This document shows positions 34,861-44,700 of a stretch of DNA of 64,000 nt, in pieces. The position numbers were made by a program, and so were the translations under genes. Source of the DNA: Physella acuta (lineage: Eukaryota > Mollusca > Gastropoda > Physidae); NCBI RefSeq assembly GCF_028476545.1, contig NW_026731930.1, positions 605,001 through 669,000 of the forward strand. Reading direction: 5' to 3'. Numbering within the stretch: position 1 is the first letter of the stretch; every line of letters begins with the position of its first letter. Below the pieces are notes generated by a model. It did not search any database, was not told the origin of the DNA, and was given only the letters and a program-made list of their open reading frames with translations.

Positions 34861-35099
34861 TTTCGGTTAGTGATTAATGTACACTCAAGGTTTTCATGCG
34901 GTAGTGTAGGTAAACCCGTGTCCTGATATTTATGATCCAAGAACAGGCATTGTTTACATTTAAATAACTCATTTTTAGAAAAGAAGGTCACGCGTCTAAG
35001 AACATATAATTATAATTGATAATGCGTTGGTGAAATCGTAATACATTTCGTCAAACTTTCTTCTATCCCCGCGGCAACGCGCGTGGTGGGGTACGCTAG

Positions 35100-35520
35100 T
35101 ACATATAATAAATTATTACCTATTTTTTTTGGTAGTGTTTGCAAGGGACGTAATTAACTATTTAATAGTCATAACAGGTCTGGTAAATGATTTGGAAAAA
35201 AAATAAAACAAAACAGACATACAGTTTTTGTTTCTTAACATATTTAATTTGCATTCACAGTGTTATAATAATGATACAAATTTGTAGACATCCGTTTAGA
35301 TTTTCTTTAAAATATGTCTGTAATTGCAAAAATAAAACCTGTCGTTTTCTTGTGTACATATATGTATAACAAGTGAGAATATTGATTGATACGTCGACAC
35401 TTAGCCTATTTCGTGTATTGTCCCCTTTTGTTAAATTGAAAATACAGAAAATACATATTAAATGTTTCTTTATTTTTAAGAAAAAAAATGCAGGTAACTT
35501 CGTAGCCCACTAAAAACGTC
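35100..35520. repeat. Family B copy 5, right part
   Basis: Resumes family B: GTTTGCAAGGGACGTAATTA, ATAGTCATAACAGGTCTGG, AAATATGTCTGTAATTGCAA, GAAAATACAGAAAATACATA. Confidence 0.6.
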
Positions 35521-36200
35521 TACCGCCTTAACGATAACATATTTAAATATAAATTTACTTTGATCAGTGTCCGCCCACCCTTCAAAAAGTCTGAAAGAAA
35601 CACTATACATGCAGACAACTTTTAAGATTAAATAAATACTTTAGGTAGTAATGTAGGTGTCTTTATTATTAAGTATCGAAACGTCATTATGTTTGCGGCA
35701 TTATATGTATTTACTCTAGAATCAATAAAATAAATTTTCTCTTCGTGTAGCTTTAAAAGAAACACTGTGGTGAAGGAGAAATAAAAGTCAACGTCAGTCG
35801 GACGTGACAACTCACATCACCAGATAGGCCGAACTCGTGAGACGATGGGTGACTGTGACAGACCTGTACTACAGACTTAAAACGGGCACGATCTTAGGAA
35901 CCCTGTAGCGACCGTTGGCAGACCAGTTTAAGGGAGATAACAATTAAAATATACACGCTTGCCTCTAGGTTAAACCACTGCCCTTGTTTCCTAGACAGCA
36001 ACACATAACTCACTTGACGTAGTTGTAAGTTGCGATTAAAACGTTCAATTAAACATTCATTATTGAATACATATTGACCAATATGGAATACATATAATTC
36101 GAACAATAATGACAGCTGTAACAGTTATGCTAACTTAAATGTTAGCCATATTTTATTTAACTTTAAACATTCGCATGGTCTGTAACGACAACAGATGTGA
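35521..36200. repeat. Dispersed scrap (GACCTGTACTACAGAC) and AT-rich DNA
   Basis: Positions 35,795-35,945 match 21,235-21,395 (ATCACCAGAxxGGCCGAACT, GATGGGTGACTGTGACAGAC) and weakly 160-245. Remaining sequence has no gene. Confidence 0.5.
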
Positions 36201-37969
36201 CAGTGACAGAATATTTTAGGGTTTTTTTTTTAAAAAAAAAGTGAGTAAATGTTACCTTTTTCAAAAATGAAACGGCTAATGTTTACATGCATCTTGCTAT
36301 TACCCATATGCCTTGTGTTGTTTTAACATTAATTAGATTACATGTTATTGTTTCTCTCTACACCAAATGTTCAGACACATTATAGTGCTGCTTTTCAAGG
36401 AAAACGTTTTTTTTTTTTGCCATATTAGAAAAAATAAATGGTGTCGTAGTGCATTATTGGATACTTACTTGATATAGATATATTGTAATACGGAAAGTTT
36501 ACAAACTATGAATTGACTGATCGTAATAGTACTTACAAAATGTAATCTCTAGTATGGAGTAGACATGTAAAATCAATCGTTGGTTGGTTGAATGCTGTAG
36601 GTTTGACTCGTTTCAGTATATCTGGATGAGTTGTCGGTATTTTTTATTTTATTTTCTGTTGTTTTGGGCAGTTTTGGTTGTTTTCTTCTTGTGTAGTCAA
36701 AACGTCATATTTTCAATATATGGTAATTTTAAAGCAGAAGACGGCAATATTAAAAAAAAAATATATTTTACCATTTTTTTTTCCATCTGTGAAATCGATT
36801 TGTTAGCTAATTGTATGGTCAGGTCAGTTACGTAACGAGCCATTCCTTCGCACGGAGCGACCTTCCAATTCCTTGACACCCCCACCCCTTCACGTGAGAT
36901 GTAAATATCGTTATCAACATTTGTCAGTTTTAATTTGGTGTTAAACAATTAATGTGGAAAACAATTCAATATTTCCGAATAGCAAAATGGCTGTCTATTT
37001 TCTTAATTTTGACTGTATGTCATATCAACTCTAGTTGGCGCACCCACATGGGTCGGCGCCCGATTACATCGCCCCATCTGCCCTCCCCTAGCCACGCAAC
37101 TAGATCAGGTCAGTCCAATGTCTAAGGGCTATTGCTGTATAAAAAGTTGTGTTTCACATACATATTGTACGTCTCAGAAATATTGCTCGACAAATTCGAA
37201 CAACTTTCTCCTATGTCAAAAAATATTGCAATAAACATTTAAGTATATCTGTTTTATGTTAGTCCTATTATCCACACTGACATATAGAGTGAAATATACG
37301 TTTATCAGATTGTTTCATGAACATAATGGTGTATTTAGATTAATATTACATTTTACGTAACAGTAATATTATATACACACTCTAAACGAAATAATAGTAT
37401 TTAAATATTGCCAATTAGTATTTAAAGTTTGCTTTTTTATTATTTTTTGTTAATTTAATGAGGTTAAGGGAAATAACCGATAGCTAAATTGCTATGCTGA
37501 ATTGATAATATTAATAACAATTTTACAAAAGCTAGTTTTGGTTTTTTTAAAATGATGCTAGATATAGTTCTTCAAAACATACATACAAAAAAAAATTGGG
37601 TACAATTACTTTTACAATCAATGTGTAGGCCAATTAAGATCAAAACATTATTCATTTACTTATCATTGAAACTTACTTTTAGAACAGACAGCAACCTTTT
37701 TTTTCAAGCCTAACCCCTTTTTGATGTCAACTAAAATAACGTGTTTTCGCCATAAACTACCTTCTTTAAGTCAATGGGAAATTAATATGGAAATACCACG
37801 AAACTCAAGAAAGTATTATTATCCTCCACTACTTACTGAACACAATATAACTATTTTCAAATGACTGCTTATACACATAATTTCGTTTAACATAATGTGG
37901 CTTTAAAAAGCATTATAATTAATATAGTGTTAATAAAAATATACAATACAAACTAGCCATTCATCTTGG
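36201..37969. other. Intergenic, no gene seen
   Basis: AT-rich. Positions 37,035-37,105 (GGTCGGCGCCCGATTACATC, GCCACGCAACTAG) look like a decayed GGCGTAGCGAGG MITE end. Positions 37,120-37,220 resemble 50,600-50,690. Positions 37,775-37,960 begin the block aligned with 16,930-17,300 and 49,190-49,430. Confidence 0.45.
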
Positions 37970-39850
37970 CTGAAGACTTGAAATATGTGGACGAAGAACT
38001 GGAAATGATTGGACGAAAAGTGAGAATAGAACGATTTGCTGCTTTCGATACACCTACCATTGTAGTTAGTAATAACATAACACAAATAATGTAGACATAT
38101 TTAGACCTTTATATCTAGCCATTGTTCGGATCCCCGATTCGAGTCTGTAGTACGTCCTTATTTCCAACCAGCTCAGATGGGAACATGATTAACATTAGGA
38201 AAAACTGAAGCTACAGCTAAGACCTCTGTACATAATCCTTAACAGATAGTACACTTTGATCTTATTCAAAATACAGAGAAGAGATTCGGTGCAATCAGTC
38301 ACTCGACTACTCCGACTACTACTTTAAATGACAGTTTCAATAACTTATGTAATGATTGTATCAACATAATGCCTGTCATATTGAACACACACACACAACT
38401 TTAAATTGAGCTACATTTGACCAGCTCCAAAAGTGACGCCTACGTATCTTATATGGTTACATATTTTTTATTTTAGTTAATTTGAAATGTATCAATTAGA
38501 TTTGTTACAATGTTGCCCATATTTTTTTAATGTTTATTTACTAATCATTTTTTTTTCTTCTTTGGATATTGTGCAAGGGAAATAATTACATATTTAATGT
38601 ACATTTTTATTAAAGAAATAAAATATTTTAAAAAAAATGAGCCATACCAATACATGTTTGAAATATTACATACCAACAATATTCATTCAATTTAAACAAG
38701 ATCTAAAACTGTAGATGTTTCATTGTTTTATGTTGAATTATTACTGTAATTTCAAACATAAATACAGTAGCTGTGTTTTTACTATTTTGAATGATATACG
38801 AAGACATCGTTAGATCAATGCTACAGATTCATTCCTAATTTTTAGTGTGTTTTCCTTATTAATTTCAAAGATAATCCATATTTATTTTAAATTTGAATTT
38901 AGAACAAAGATAAAAAAAGAATTCTGTGCAATGCCATCCTTTTCCATGGTAATGTGTATTGTATTGCTTCACTATTGCCAGTAGAACTCATAATGTGTTG
39001 AACTGTACGCATATCATTTTTCGCTTACAGCAGAGTACCAGCTATAAAAGAGATCCTCTATACATAACAACATATCTGAAGAGGGGAGGGCTTAGAAGAG
39101 GAGGGTTTGGTGGCGATAGAGAAAAAATGAAAACACGTTTTTGCAGTAAAAACTAGAAAATGAGTTTTAACATTTATTTTGCATAGTCAAAAAAAATCGA
39201 AGTTAATTAAGATTTACAAAGAAAAAACATTGAAAACAAAACAACATAAAATAAACGGCTGTATAATGTAATTTTGAGTGAGGTGTTTGGTAAAATAAGG
39301 TGTGCTATCATTTTAGGGTAGGAGAAATCAAGTATTGACCATGACCACAACAAAGGCATAAGTTGCTTATCCTCAGATTTTTAAAAAAGTCTTTACTATT
39401 TGTTTAATCGCCAATGTTAAAGTCAACTTCAGTGATGATTCCATTAATTGTAAACGGCAACAGAGTGACTATTTCACAACGTAAAGTATTATATTTACTG
39501 TCTATGTCAATGTGACAATGGCTCAATGCAAACTTTTCTGTTAAACTTTTAAGATCATTGTTAGGTTGGTAGTACATATGTAAACATATTAGACAGTAAC
39601 AAAATCATACATATATTAACATATTACACCAAAACAAACAAAATTAAATGTCAACCTAGCATAGCCGAACATATGTATACATATTTTGACACCCTAACAC
39701 AGATGGACATGTGTAAACATAAATACACCCTAGCACTGCCGTACATAAGTAAATATATACACCCTAACACAGCGGGCACAAAATACTGTATGTGATACTT
39801 TATTTTCACTATTCATCGACAATAAACTTCCATTCGTTTGGTGAAGGTAT
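37970..39850. repeat. Family B copy 6, most complete
   Basis: The best single copy for the order of modules. It has the coding-like ILAEDLKYVDEELEMIGRKV (37,970-38,029), SINE B-box-like CGATTCGAGTC (38,135-38,145), core CCAGCTCAGATGGGAACATG, and ACAGCTAAGACCTCTGTACA. Next come the U2-like segment (38,241-38,285), CACTCGACTACTCCGACTAC, GAGCTACATTTGACCAGCTC and GCAAGGGAAATAATTAC, then GTAGAACTCATAATGTGTTG, the old MITE-like tail (39,045-39,485) and the ACACCCTAACAC array (39,585-39,780). Confidence 0.75.
38241..38285 (-). pseudogene. U2 snRNA 5'-end-like segment (antisense), longest
   Basis: Read on the minus strand this gives ATCTCTTCTC, then ..ATTTTG.., AATAAGATCAAAGTGTACTA and TCTGTT. Against the human U2 5' end as I remember it, 37 of 44 positions agree plus one inserted A, spanning nucleotides 1-44 and including the branch-site-pairing area (GTAGTA in U2, GTACTA here). 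It is not a functional gene: nothing beyond nucleotide ~45 of U2 is present. Confidence 0.7.
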
Positions 39851-40020
39851 TTTCGTATACGTATTAGAGTTTCCAATAATTACTTGGTATAAACATTGAT
39901 CATGCGTGTTATGAAACGAAGTCATCTGTTTGGTTGGTATAAGATGGTGATGATGACTGCAGTGAGAGGTTAGAAAAACGCAAACACAATTTCAGCTATT
40001 TCAGCTTCTTAATTTTAATG
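39851..40020. other. Intergenic, no gene seen
   Basis: Short unrecognised stretch. Confidence 0.3.
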
Positions 40021-40375
40021 ATTGGATAACATCATAATCTTGAACATAGATAGTGGCCAGCCTTAGGGCCAGCCCTGCAATACTGCAACACACAAAATAC
40101 GACTACATCCTAACCAAGCTAAAGTTCAACTGCCCTATCTTTCTGGCCAAGCTTGACCCTTTGGGTTCCTTAACCCCTGCATGACCCGGCATTCCAGCGA
40201 GGGGGAGGGACAAGCGCTTGCAAAATCCTAGGTGGGACTGATGCATTGTGCCCAAGTACAGGTGTGTGGGGAGGGGGGTGGGGGTGGGGAGGGCAGTACA
40301 CGCTGTCACAGTTCAGGTGTGGGGCAGGAGGTGGGTGGGGTAGATACCCACTAGCGGGGGTTGGACTCAGTTATA
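40021..40375. other. GC-richer island with G-quadruplex motif
   Basis: Base composition shifts from AT-rich to G/C-rich between about 40,050 and 40,375, then returns. Positions 40,268-40,293 read GGGG-A-GGGGGG-T-GGGGG-T-GGGG-A-GGG, a textbook four-run G-quadruplex pattern with one-base loops. I see no element termini and no convincing coding. It interrupts the family junction otherwise seen between 39,850 and 40,376. Confidence 0.55.
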
Positions 40376-40975
40376 ACAATGCGTATCTTAGTCTCTGTTT
40401 AATCATCTAGCACTATATTGTGAAACAATTAAGTTCAATGAGACAAGTAACCTAACGTCTAACCCAGTAGAAACAAGAAACCGTATGTAAGAAATATAAA
40501 CACATATTAATATGAATTACGTAAGGCCTAAAATAGTTCAGATAAAAAATCAATTACTAATTATGTATTCTTGAATCTTGAATCGAGATTCCTTATTTTA
40601 AATTTAGAATCGTGGCTCTCAAATGGAATCGATCAAATACAGGCGTAGCATATTTCTAATGTTTTTGTATCGCTTGTAATCGAAACAACAAACAGTTATA
40701 TCATTAAAGCTATAGCCACTATCTAAAAAGCACATGTAAACATTCTGTATAGACGGTTTCATGTAATAGTCTTAAAGTATATCACGCTGTCCTTATATAA
40801 GTAGATATGTTGAATAGTTGTTAGGATGTTTGGTTAAATTGTAACCAGAAACCATACAAGAATATCAACTTGATGTTTGACTAAAGGCCGGGACGCGGTA
40901 TCAACCTCTCGACTACTTCGTCACATAATGGTATGTTCTAACTTCCAATACAATTTATATTGAACACACATTCAT
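40376..40975. repeat. Family A copy 5
   Basis: ATGAGACAAGTAACCTAACG (40,437-40,456) is the empty-site counterpart of the MITE at 17,633. Continues through CACGCTGTCCTTATATAAGT, TAGGATGTTTGGTTAAATTG, U2-like 40,860-40,901 and CAACCTCTCGACTACTTCGT. It ends where a Helitron fragment begins. Confidence 0.75.
40860..40901 (-). pseudogene. U2 snRNA 5'-end-like segment (antisense), family A
   Basis: Same form as 18,548-18,589: ATATCAACTTGATGTTTGAC, TAAAGGCCGGGACGCGGTAT. Confidence 0.6.
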
Positions 40976-41125
40976 CTATATAATTAAACCAAAGTGGTCG
41001 GGTGCACTTCCCGGCGCCGCAGGTGAGTCAAATTTGGCAGGATCCTGCCTTGGGTCAATAGTACACGAGGGCCGGTGCCGGTTGGCCTTTAGAACCGACA
41101 TGTCCGAATTCCCTATATAAACATT
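40976..41125 (+). mobile_element. Helitron 5' fragment
   Basis: TCTATATAATTAAACC after host A, then GGTCGGGTGCACTTCCCGGC, GCCGCAGGTGAGTCAAATTT, GGGCCGGTGCCGG. This matches the 5' end of the Helitron lying on the minus strand at 54,948-56,436 (AGGTGCCTGATAGGGCACTTC, CCGGCGCCGCAGGCGCG). No 3' hairpin or CTRR end was found before the LINE-derived array. Confidence 0.7.
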
Positions 41126-41240
41126 GTTAATTTGGTGAATACACCTGGGGAACGTTGGAGAGACTAGCCTGGATACACCTGGGGACAGTTTGAGAGACTA
41201 GCCTGGATACACCTGGGGACAGTTGTTGAGACTAGAATGG
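41126..41240 (+). repeat. 34-bp LINE-derived minisatellite, second locus
   Basis: Three diverged units of the 34-bp repeat described at 20,879 (AGACTAGCCTGGATACACCT, GGGGACAGTTTGAG). Confidence 0.8.
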
Positions 41241-41275
41241 ATTTGACCCAGGAGATGCGACGGACTTGCCTATCC

Positions 41276-41481
41276 CAGGGGTCGGCAACCTGCGGCTCGC
41301 GAGCCGCATGCGGCTCTTTTGATATCAAGATGCGGCTCTTCAGCTCCTTGCACAAATACTAATAATCTTAATAAAAAAAAAATATTTGAAATAAAAAAAA
41401 ATATTAGTGGCTCTTTAAAACCAGGGACATTTTGAAAATTGTAACTTTTGGCTCTTCCGCTTCAAAAGGTTGCCGATCCTG
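41276..41481. mobile_element. hAT MITE, 206 bp, 8-bp TSD
   Basis: The left end CAGGGGTCGGCAACCTGCGG and the right end, complement CAGGATCGGCAACCTTTTGA, are inverted repeats of the hAT type. The 8-bp duplication GCCTATCC lies at 41,268-41,275 and 41,482-41,489. The paralogous uninterrupted site is at 25,013-25,030. There is no coding capacity. The interior includes GTGGCTCTTTAAAACCAGGG and GCGGCTCTT-type subterminal repeats. Confidence 0.93.
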
Positions 41482-41598
41482 GCCTATCCTAACAAAACGT
41501 TTGCGTCTACTAAGCCGTTCATACGTAAAATTGTTCTAACAGCACTAGCATATGGCCAGTTGTAGCTTGTTTCACATGCATGGTAGAAAGAGATACAC

Positions 41599-41710
41599 CA
41601 GGGCTGGGCAACCTTTTGAGATGGAAGAGCCAACATTTATAATTTACAAAATGTCCCAGTTTTTAAAGAGCAACCAACGTTTTTATTTCATTTTTTGGCA
41701 TTTGATTAAG
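41599..41710. mobile_element. Truncated hAT MITE, opposite orientation
   Basis: CAGGGCTGGGCAACCTTTTG, then GATGGAAGAGCC, matches the right end of the element at 41,276 read on the other strand, and continues through TGTCCCAGTTTTTAAAGAGC. The other terminus is missing. It lies 118 bp from the intact element. Confidence 0.75.
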
Positions 41711-42176
41711 ATTAGGTAAACACATTTGACTTGTTATTTAAATTAAATAGCTTTAAATATGAAATAATATTTATACATTTAAAAAACACACGTTTCGTCA
41801 GTAAGTTACGTCTACCTTACTGTTATTCTTGTTGAGCAATGTAAGTGTTATAATTGTATTTGTTTTTTTTTTTGTTTTCTTTTTACAAATAACCTTCAAT
41901 CTTGCTCTGAATGTTTTAGCAAGTGAAGTAATTACCTATTTAATTAACAAAGCAAGTACTTAAAATAAATGGGAAAACATTGAATAAAACACACATACGC
42001 TATTACGTGTGTAAACATAAACACTATAATAAAAAATATGTATTGAAAGTGATGATAGACTGCTTTTTTTTCTATTTAAAATATGTTTGTCATTAAAATG
42101 TAAACACTTTCACGATGTGTGTTACATATTTTAAAGACCTGAGATGAAGTCGAATTATACAATGATGCCACGTCAT
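41711..42176. repeat. Family B-like fragment
   Basis: Positions 41,800-42,130 resemble 60,190-60,530 (TACTGTTxATCTTGTTxAGC, AATGTAAGTGTTATxxTG, TAACAAAGCAAGTACxTAAA). Confidence 0.55.
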
Positions 42177-42251
42177 GTTTACGTAGGACCTGTTTACGTA
42201 GGACCTGTTTACGTAGGACCTGTTTACGTAGGACCTGTTTACGTAGGACCT
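42177..42251. repeat. 15-bp minisatellite, 5 copies
   Basis: Five perfect units of GTTTACGTAGGACCT. Confidence 0.97.
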
Positions 42252-42852
42252 TATTAAACAGTCATGTATTTACACTTAAATGTTTATATTTTGACCAACA
42301 GTCAAAGTCAAATAACCGCGGAAATAGAGCTTAACTCACGAAGGTATGACAGCTTCGTATCGATACATTGCCGTAGGTACAGTTTACACATTCTGACCGG
42401 ACTGAGTCTCAGGATGTCTGCTGAGGTGTGTTTACGTGTCGTTGGTTGTATTGGTTTGACCAGTGGTCGGTGGTCGTGCAGTTCTGATAATTTTGTTGAC
42501 ATTATGGAATTACAACTAGGCTGTTTAGTTTTGTAGAAACGTTTTGCAAATAATATGTGAAATAGCTGGTAGGATGTTTGGGCATAGTGTAAACGGAAGC
42601 CATACGTCAATACTGCAATGTAACGTTTGACTAAAGCAACCAACCTCTCGACAACTTCGTCATATTTTGTCTGTTTAACTTCGAAGACATTGCATATTAA
42701 ATACATGCATAACCCGCTCGCAACATGAGATTAATATAACTTGAATGAACAGAATATATTTTAGTGTATGTTGCATTTTATTCTAGTGTTATATACATTG
42801 TTGCAGACTGTATTTTTTTAATGTATTCAATGTATGTAATTACGGTAACAAT
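42252..42852. repeat. Family A copy 6, left part
   Basis: Contains a block (42,355-42,490) about 90% identical by eye to 25,272-25,410, well above the surrounding similarity. It is followed by CAACCTCTCGACAACTTCGT, ACATGCATAACCCGCTCGCA and ATTACGGTAACAATTG. The LINE is inserted here. Confidence 0.7.
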
Positions 42853-44027
42853 TGTAGGCACGGAGGCCTTTTGTCACATTGGTCGTTTTAAAATAAACAA
42901 ATAAAAACAACAATTTAATAACAGCATTTAAAAAAAGCAATAGCATAGTAACGACATAGCAGTAACATAGCACTAAAAATGTGGAATAAAGAAATAATAT
43001 TACATAGTTATAATACTAGATGAGATAACATAAGAATATAATAGACGAATGAAAAATGTTTCAATGAGTCAGTTAGAGAGGTCATTAAATAATTGTTTTT
43101 TTTAGTTTAGATGTGAATATATTTTCAGATCTAGATACTTTTATTTTGTTAGGAAGATTGTTCCACAAATTAAAACCAGAGTAGGCGAAGCAAAGTTTTT
43201 GGAAAAAAAGGTTGTATATGGGATCGATAAATTAAGACGAGGATTTAATTTTATGTTAAAAAAATAGGTCTGATAATTAAGAGGGGGCTGTTTCGTGGAA
43301 TATTTTATATAAATAAATTGCTTTAGTATATATAATCTTTTTATTTAATGGAATAATATTAGCTGTAATAAAATAATCAAGGGTACTAGACAAGCCAGTA
43401 ACGAGTTTTATAGCTTTTTTTTGTAGTGATAGTAAAGGACGCTGCTTAGTTATAAAGCTGCCGCTCCACACTACAGAAGCATAACCCAACCTAGATTGAA
43501 TAAAAGCCTCATAAAAAAAAAAACAGCCTGCTCCTATAGTCCAGAAGGTCCTTTATCCTTGCTTATTGAAAAGTTGTCTTTAATAGAAGATGGATTTGAC
43601 CGGACCAAGTGAGGTTGTGATATAAATCCAAACCTAGGCATTTGTACCCGTGGAATGAGGCGGAAGGTACACGAAGTCGTTTCTGATGAGTTGTAATAAG
43701 CATGGACTCGGTTTTATCGGGGTGGAGTTTCATTTTGTTAAATTTTGTCCAAGTAGCAAACTGATTGGCAAACTGATTAGCGTCAATGTGTAATGGAAGA
43801 CCATTAATGTATAAAGAAAAAAGTAAAGGACCTAAGATTGAGCCCTGTGGAACCCCTATATTAACATATTTCTGTGAAGAGATGGTATTAAGGTGAAACA
43901 CCCATTGAAATCTGTTAGATAAAAATGAGTGAAGTAACCTAACTGTAAATTCGTGGAATTTGTAAGGAAATAGTTTTTTAAGAAGTATGGTGTGATCAAT
44001 ACAATCAAAGGTTTTTCTGAAATTGAT
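42853..44027 (-). mobile_element. 5'-truncated CR1/Jockey-like LINE
   Basis: The minus-strand frame starts inside the reverse transcriptase: FRKTFDCIDHTILLKKL (motif A, ~43,965-44,015), FLSNRFQWVFHLNT, then GVPQGSILGPLLFSLYING (motif B region, ~43,790-43,850). The catalytic YADD/FADD block is missing because of an internal deletion; the frame passes straight to KMKLHPDKTESMLITTHQKR. The C-terminus has YASVVWSG, LQKKAIKLVTGL, IYLYKIFHE and finally LWNNLPNKIKVSRSENIF up to a stop at 43,085-43,087. A 3' UTR of about 230 bases ends near GGCCTCCGTGCC. It splits family A copy 6. The exact clade is uncertain. Confidence 0.88.
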
Positions 44028-44700
44028 TAATTACTTCCCATTCTGTTATTTTTCTTTACAGGGGAAACAAACATTTAAATTTAACAGCAAATTTAACAAC
44101 ACTAGCAATGTAATTTTTTGAAATAGATAAAAATTAATTAACAATTAAGTCGGGCAGGTACAGTAAATACAAATTTACAACATAACATTTTTTTAGAAAT
44201 ATGAAAGTTTACTCGAGCGTATATCTGATTTTTGTATTGCTTTTTTTTATTTTTACCAATTATAGAAAACTTTATTCAATTAACTTACACTTTTTAAAGA
44301 TATTAGAATAAGTCGGCTGAACAGTGCTATTCGATTAAGGTTAATGTTTCCTATTTCATACTTTCAGATTTAAAAAGAACAAAAAGATATTAAACAATAA
44401 AATAATTTGCCTTGAAAAGAATCCAACAACTAGAATCCATAAAGTTTAATTCACCAAGTCAAAAATTGCGGTTAAGTCTGATGGATGATGGTATGGTTGA
44501 ATGTAAGAACATACATGCCAACCCAAACGACCGTATTTTTAATTCGGATTGAAGTCCGTAGAACAACTCGAGTACACCAAGCCTTTATGGGCACCTCGTT
44601 CACGTTTGGGAAAGTAACGGCGGTTGTTAGTGCTGTATACTATATCATTTTGTATGGCGATGTCACAGAAAAAACGTTATATCAACAAGTTTTTAAGTGA
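44028..44700. repeat. Family A copy 6, right part, with SINE module
   Basis: TTACTTCCCATTCTGTTATT, AACAATTAAGTCGGGCAGGT, AATAAGTCGGCTGAACAG, then a SINE copy: GGATTGAAGTCCG (decayed B box, 44,547-44,559), ACACCAAGCCTTTATGGGCA, CGTTTGGGAAAGTAACGG. Matches 11,944-12,220. Confidence 0.7.

Larger units (their letters stand above)
32812..35099 (+). mobile_element. Helitron, 2.3 kb, non-autonomous, with ~163-bp tandem units
   Basis: The 5' end is TCTATATATATATAAAGC preceded by host A (32,811). The 3' end is GGGGTACGCTAG followed by host T (35,100), with a GC-rich palindrome (CCCCGCG..GTGGTGGGG, 35,067-35,091) just upstream. TC...CTAG between A and T is the canonical Helitron signature. Inside are nine tandem units of about 151-169 bp, each with a CATGAAACTTTGGGG-like word (32,904; 33,070; 33,234; 33,393; 33,562; 33,723; 33,890; 34,041; 34,201) and a GCAAGGGCGGCGCC-like word. 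No Rep/helicase coding was found, and open frames over the tandem units are artefacts. Family B sequence flanks both sides. Confidence 0.88.

Noticed and set aside
40103-40309. Minus-strand 68-residue frame in the GC-rich island
   Set aside because: Proline/threonine-rich translation of G-runs, with no motif or homologue that I recognise.
42308-42706. 132-residue frame sharing SELHDHRPLVKPxQPTTRKHTS with 25,310-25,501
   Set aside because: The shared peptide is fully explained by high DNA identity of a repeat block; there is no excess of synonymous change to suggest selection on a protein.
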